Assembly (NCBI GenBank): GCA_035503915.1
Contig: DATJSU010000049.1
Span: forward strand, 62,001 to 126,000
Source: DATJMJ01 sp035503915
GTDB taxonomy: Bacteria > Actinomycetota > Acidimicrobiia > Acidimicrobiales > Palsa-688
Length of the DNA stretch: 64,000 nt
Direction of reading: 5' to 3'
Part shown: positions 61,928 to 64,000 of the stretch, piece by piece
Layout of the letters: every line of letters begins with the position of its first letter
How positions within the stretch are numbered: the stretch's first letter is position 1
Notes under the pieces: model-generated
The model's database searches: none
Told to the model about the DNA's origin: nothing
The model's input: only the letters and a program-made list of their open reading frames with translations
Program-made: the position numbers and the translations under genes

Positions 61928-64000
61928 TTGCCTTCTCGCCCCGTCACCCGGGAGCGCTTTTCTTTCGCCAACCTCGACGAGGTCTTGCCGCTCCCGGACC
62001 TGATCTCAGTTCAGCGTGATTCGTTCCAATGGTTCTTGGACAAGGGCCTCGCGGAAGCTTTTCGCGATATCAGCCCAATCGAGGACTTTTCGGGCTCCCT
62101 CAAGCTCATTTTGGAGTTCGACCCGACCGACCAGGACCTGCGCCCGCCTCCGAAGTTCTCGGTGGAGGAGTGCAAGGAAAAGGACATGACCTATGCCGCG
62201 CCCATCTTTGTGCGGGCGCAGTTCCAAAACGCCAACACCGGCGAGATAAAAGAACAGACCGTTTTTATGGGGGACTTCCCCGTCATGACGGACAGGGGCA
62301 CCTTCATCATCAACGGGACCGAGCGGGTCGTGGTTTCCCAGCTCGTCCGTTCCCCGGGTGTGATATTCCAGCCCGGGCGCGACGCGAAGACGATCGTGAC
62401 GGGGACCGTCCACCCCTACCGGGGTGAGTGGATCGAGTTCGACGTAGAGGCCAAGCCCGGCAAGGACATCAGCGCTGGCTCTCGCGTCGCGCGCAAGCGC
62501 CGGCTTTCCCTGTTCACTCTCCTGCGCGCCCTCGGGTACGCGGACGAGGCGTTCCTCGAGCGCTTTGTGCGCCACTTCGAGTTCTTGGAGCCGCAGTGGG
62601 ACCGCGAGCGCGATATCGCGCCGGCTCAAGAGGACGCGCTTCTCGAGATTTACAAGCGCGCCCGCCCAGGGGAGCCACCTTCGGTCGAGTCCGCACGCGC
62701 TTATTTCGAGAACGCCTTTTTCAATTCGAAGCGTTACGACCTCACCCGCGTCGGGCGTTACAAGCTCGACCGCAAGCTCGGGCCTGAGATCGGCAAAGTC
62801 GAGCAGCTTTTCGACATCGAGCTCGAACGGCCCGCGCCGGGCCAGACCGTCCTGTCGAAGAGCGAAGTGCTCGCAGCGAGCACCTACCTCCTCCACCTCG
62901 CGCAAGGCGAGGCGGGTTACCGCCTCGACGACCAGGACCACTTTGCAAACCGGCGTGTCCGTTCGGTCGGCGAACTGATCCAAAACCAGGTCCGGGTGGG
63001 GCTTTCCCGCATGGAGCGGGTCGTGCGCGAACGCATGACGACTCAGGACGTCGAGGCCATCACCCCCCAAACCCTGATCAATATCCGGCCGGTCGTCGCT
63101 GCCATCAAAGAATTTTTCGGCACCAGCCAGCTCTCGCAGTTCATGGACCAGACCAACCCGCTCTCGGGCCTCACGCACAAGCGGCGCCTTTCCGCCATGG
63201 GCCCGGGCGGCCTCTCCCGTGAGCGCGCAGGCTTCGAGGTCCGTGACGTGCACAGCTCGCACTACGGGCGCATGTGCCCGATCGAGACGCCCGAAGGCCC
63301 CAACATCGGCCTCATCGGCCACCTCGCGACTTACGGGCGCATCAACGAGTACGGGTTCATCGAGACTCCGTACCGCCGCGTCGTGGGCGGCAAGGTGACG
63401 GCCGAGATTGTCTACCTTGCCGCTGACGAAGAAGAGGAGTACGTCATAGCGCAGGCCAACGCGAAGCTGGCCGCGGATGGCACTTTGACCGACCAGCGCG
63501 TACTGGTACGTCGCGCCCCGCAGGGCCCTGGCGTGCGCGTCGGGGCGGGCGGCACCACTTACGGCACGACGAGCGAAGTGGACTTCGTCCCGCCGTCCGA
63601 GGTCGACCTCATGGACGTGTCGCCCAAGCAGATCGTGTCGATCTCGACGGCGCTCATCCCCTTCATCGAGCACGATGACGCCAATCGGGCGCTCATGGGC
63701 GCCAACATGCAAAAACAGGCAGTACCTCTCGTGAGGCCTGAGGCACCTTTTGTCGGCACCGGCGTCGAGAGCCGGGCCGCCCGGGACACCGGCGACGTCG
63801 TCCTTGCCGAAGGCACAGGGCTTGTCGCCGAAGTTTCAGGTGAGCACGTGGTCATCGAGTACAAGCCAGGCCAGGTCGACCGATGGGGACGGGCGCTCGG
63901 GCGCAAGGTGTACCCGGTCTACAAGTTCCGCCGGTCCAACCAGAACACCTGCTTCAACCAGCGCATCGTGGTCGAGGAGGGCCAACCCGTGGAGCCTGGC
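61928..64000 (+). CDS. rpoB: RNA polymerase beta subunit (5' part, runs off the window)
   Basis: 691 codons are visible with no stop; the remainder lies beyond the window. The TTG at 61928 is the start because AAGGAG is at 61916-61921 and the frame begins (L)PSRPVTRERFSFANLDEVLPLPDLISVQRDSFQWFL. Conserved blocks: GDFPVMTDRGTFIINGTERVVVSQLVRSPG, the rifampicin region SQLSQFMDQTNPLSGLTHKRRLSAM (63127-63207), and MCPIETPEGPNIGLIGHLATYGRINEYGFIETPY. It is the core catalytic subunit; rpoC should follow. Lack of an ATG explains why simple ORF calls miss it. Confidence 0.98.
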   Translation, partial: MPSRPVTRERFSFANLDEVLPLPDLISVQRDSFQWFLDKGLAEAFRDISPIEDFSGSLKLILEFDPTDQDLRPPPKFSVEECKEKDMTYAAPIFVRAQFQNANTGEIKEQTVFMGDFPVMTDRGTFIINGTERVVVSQLVRSPGVIFQPGRDAKTIVTGTVHPYRGEWIEFDVEAKPGKDISAGSRVARKRRLSLFTLLRALGYADEAFLERFVRHFEFLEPQWDRERDIAPAQEDALLEIYKRARPGEPPSVESARAYFENAFFNSKRYDLTRVGRYKLDRKLGPEIGKVEQLFDIELERPAPGQTVLSKSEVLAASTYLLHLAQGEAGYRLDDQDHFANRRVRSVGELIQNQVRVGLSRMERVVRERMTTQDVEAITPQTLINIRPVVAAIKEFFGTSQLSQFMDQTNPLSGLTHKRRLSAMGPGGLSRERAGFEVRDVHSSHYGRMCPIETPEGPNIGLIGHLATYGRINEYGFIETPYRRVVGGKVTAEIVYLAADEEEEYVIAQANAKLAADGTLTDQRVLVRRAPQGPGVRVGAGGTTYGTTSEVDFVPPSEVDLMDVSPKQIVSISTALIPFIEHDDANRALMGANMQKQAVPLVRPEAPFVGTGVESRAARDTGDVVLAEGTGLVAEVSGEHVVIEYKPGQVDRWGRALGRKVYPVYKFRRSNQNTCFNQRIVVEEGQPVEPG

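Overview
The window reads as a chromosomal segment of a high-GC actinobacterium. The best fit is an acidophile-like member of the class Acidimicrobiia. This rests on gene content: an F420-type LLM oxidoreductase, a SARP-type regulator, a BldC-like regulator, PadR and ECF switches, a CFP30B-type glyoxalase-fold protein, two exported proteins ending in GYW/FGDA-type repeats, and a secreted S53 (sedolisin) peptidase, a family that works at acid pH. The taxonomic placement is an inference; the window contains no 16S rRNA. There are no insertion sequences, prophage genes or CRISPR arrays. The visible decay consists of a Nudix remnant (about 3.6 kb), a methyltransferase remnant (about 22.9 kb) and a secreted gene whose 3' end runs into a tRNA-Ser (about 33.7 kb).

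Layout. 0-6.9 kb: the end of a membrane protein, a 1003-aa ATPase/SARP regulator, exported proteins of unknown function and a universal stress protein. 7.2-8.7 kb: 6-phosphogluconolactonase overlapping a HAD phosphatase. 8.9-11.8 kb: an F420-type oxidoreductase divergent from a padR / membrane protein / signal peptidase I operon, with a palindromic operator that contains the -10 box. 11.9-17.9 kb: an envelope region (secreted protein, acetyltransferase, SIMPL protein, L,D-transpeptidase, CAP-domain repeat protein). 17.9-23.4 kb: HemD-like protein, two GT4 glycosyltransferases, a polytopic membrane protein, a coiled-coil protein and a methyltransferase fragment, which together look like a surface-polysaccharide locus. 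23.4-33.7 kb: metabolic genes (VOC protein, APC permease, S9 peptidase, MBL hydrolase, nitroreductase, thioesterase, rhodanese) and a truncated-looking secreted protein beside tRNA-Ser. 33.9-39.3 kb: malic enzyme, a GT39-like membrane enzyme, a small conserved protein and a RibD-like reductase. 39.4-45.1 kb: a molybdenum-enzyme neighbourhood (moeA, ctaG-like, FdhF/YdeP-like oxidoreductase, fdhD). 45.2-50.5 kb: guaA, a TauE/SafE exporter and the sedolisin. 50.6-56.1 kb: tRNA-Asp, tRNA-Phe, bldC, an S51-like peptidase, a cyclophilin, lysC-asd, a zinc-finger protein and an acetyltransferase.

56.2-64.0 kb is the translation/transcription core: tRNA-Thr, tRNA-Met, rpmG, an ECF sigma factor with its anti-sigma factor, tRNA-Trp, secE, nusG, rplK, rplA, an rplJ leader, rplJ, rplL and the 5' two thirds of rpoB, which runs off the window and starts with TTG.

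The most original lead is the PadR-controlled signal peptidase operon. The next most useful are the repeat module shared by two exported enzymes, the molybdoenzyme/CtaG neighbourhood, and a tRNA-Phe with an atypical T-loop. All family calls come from reading motifs; no database search was possible.
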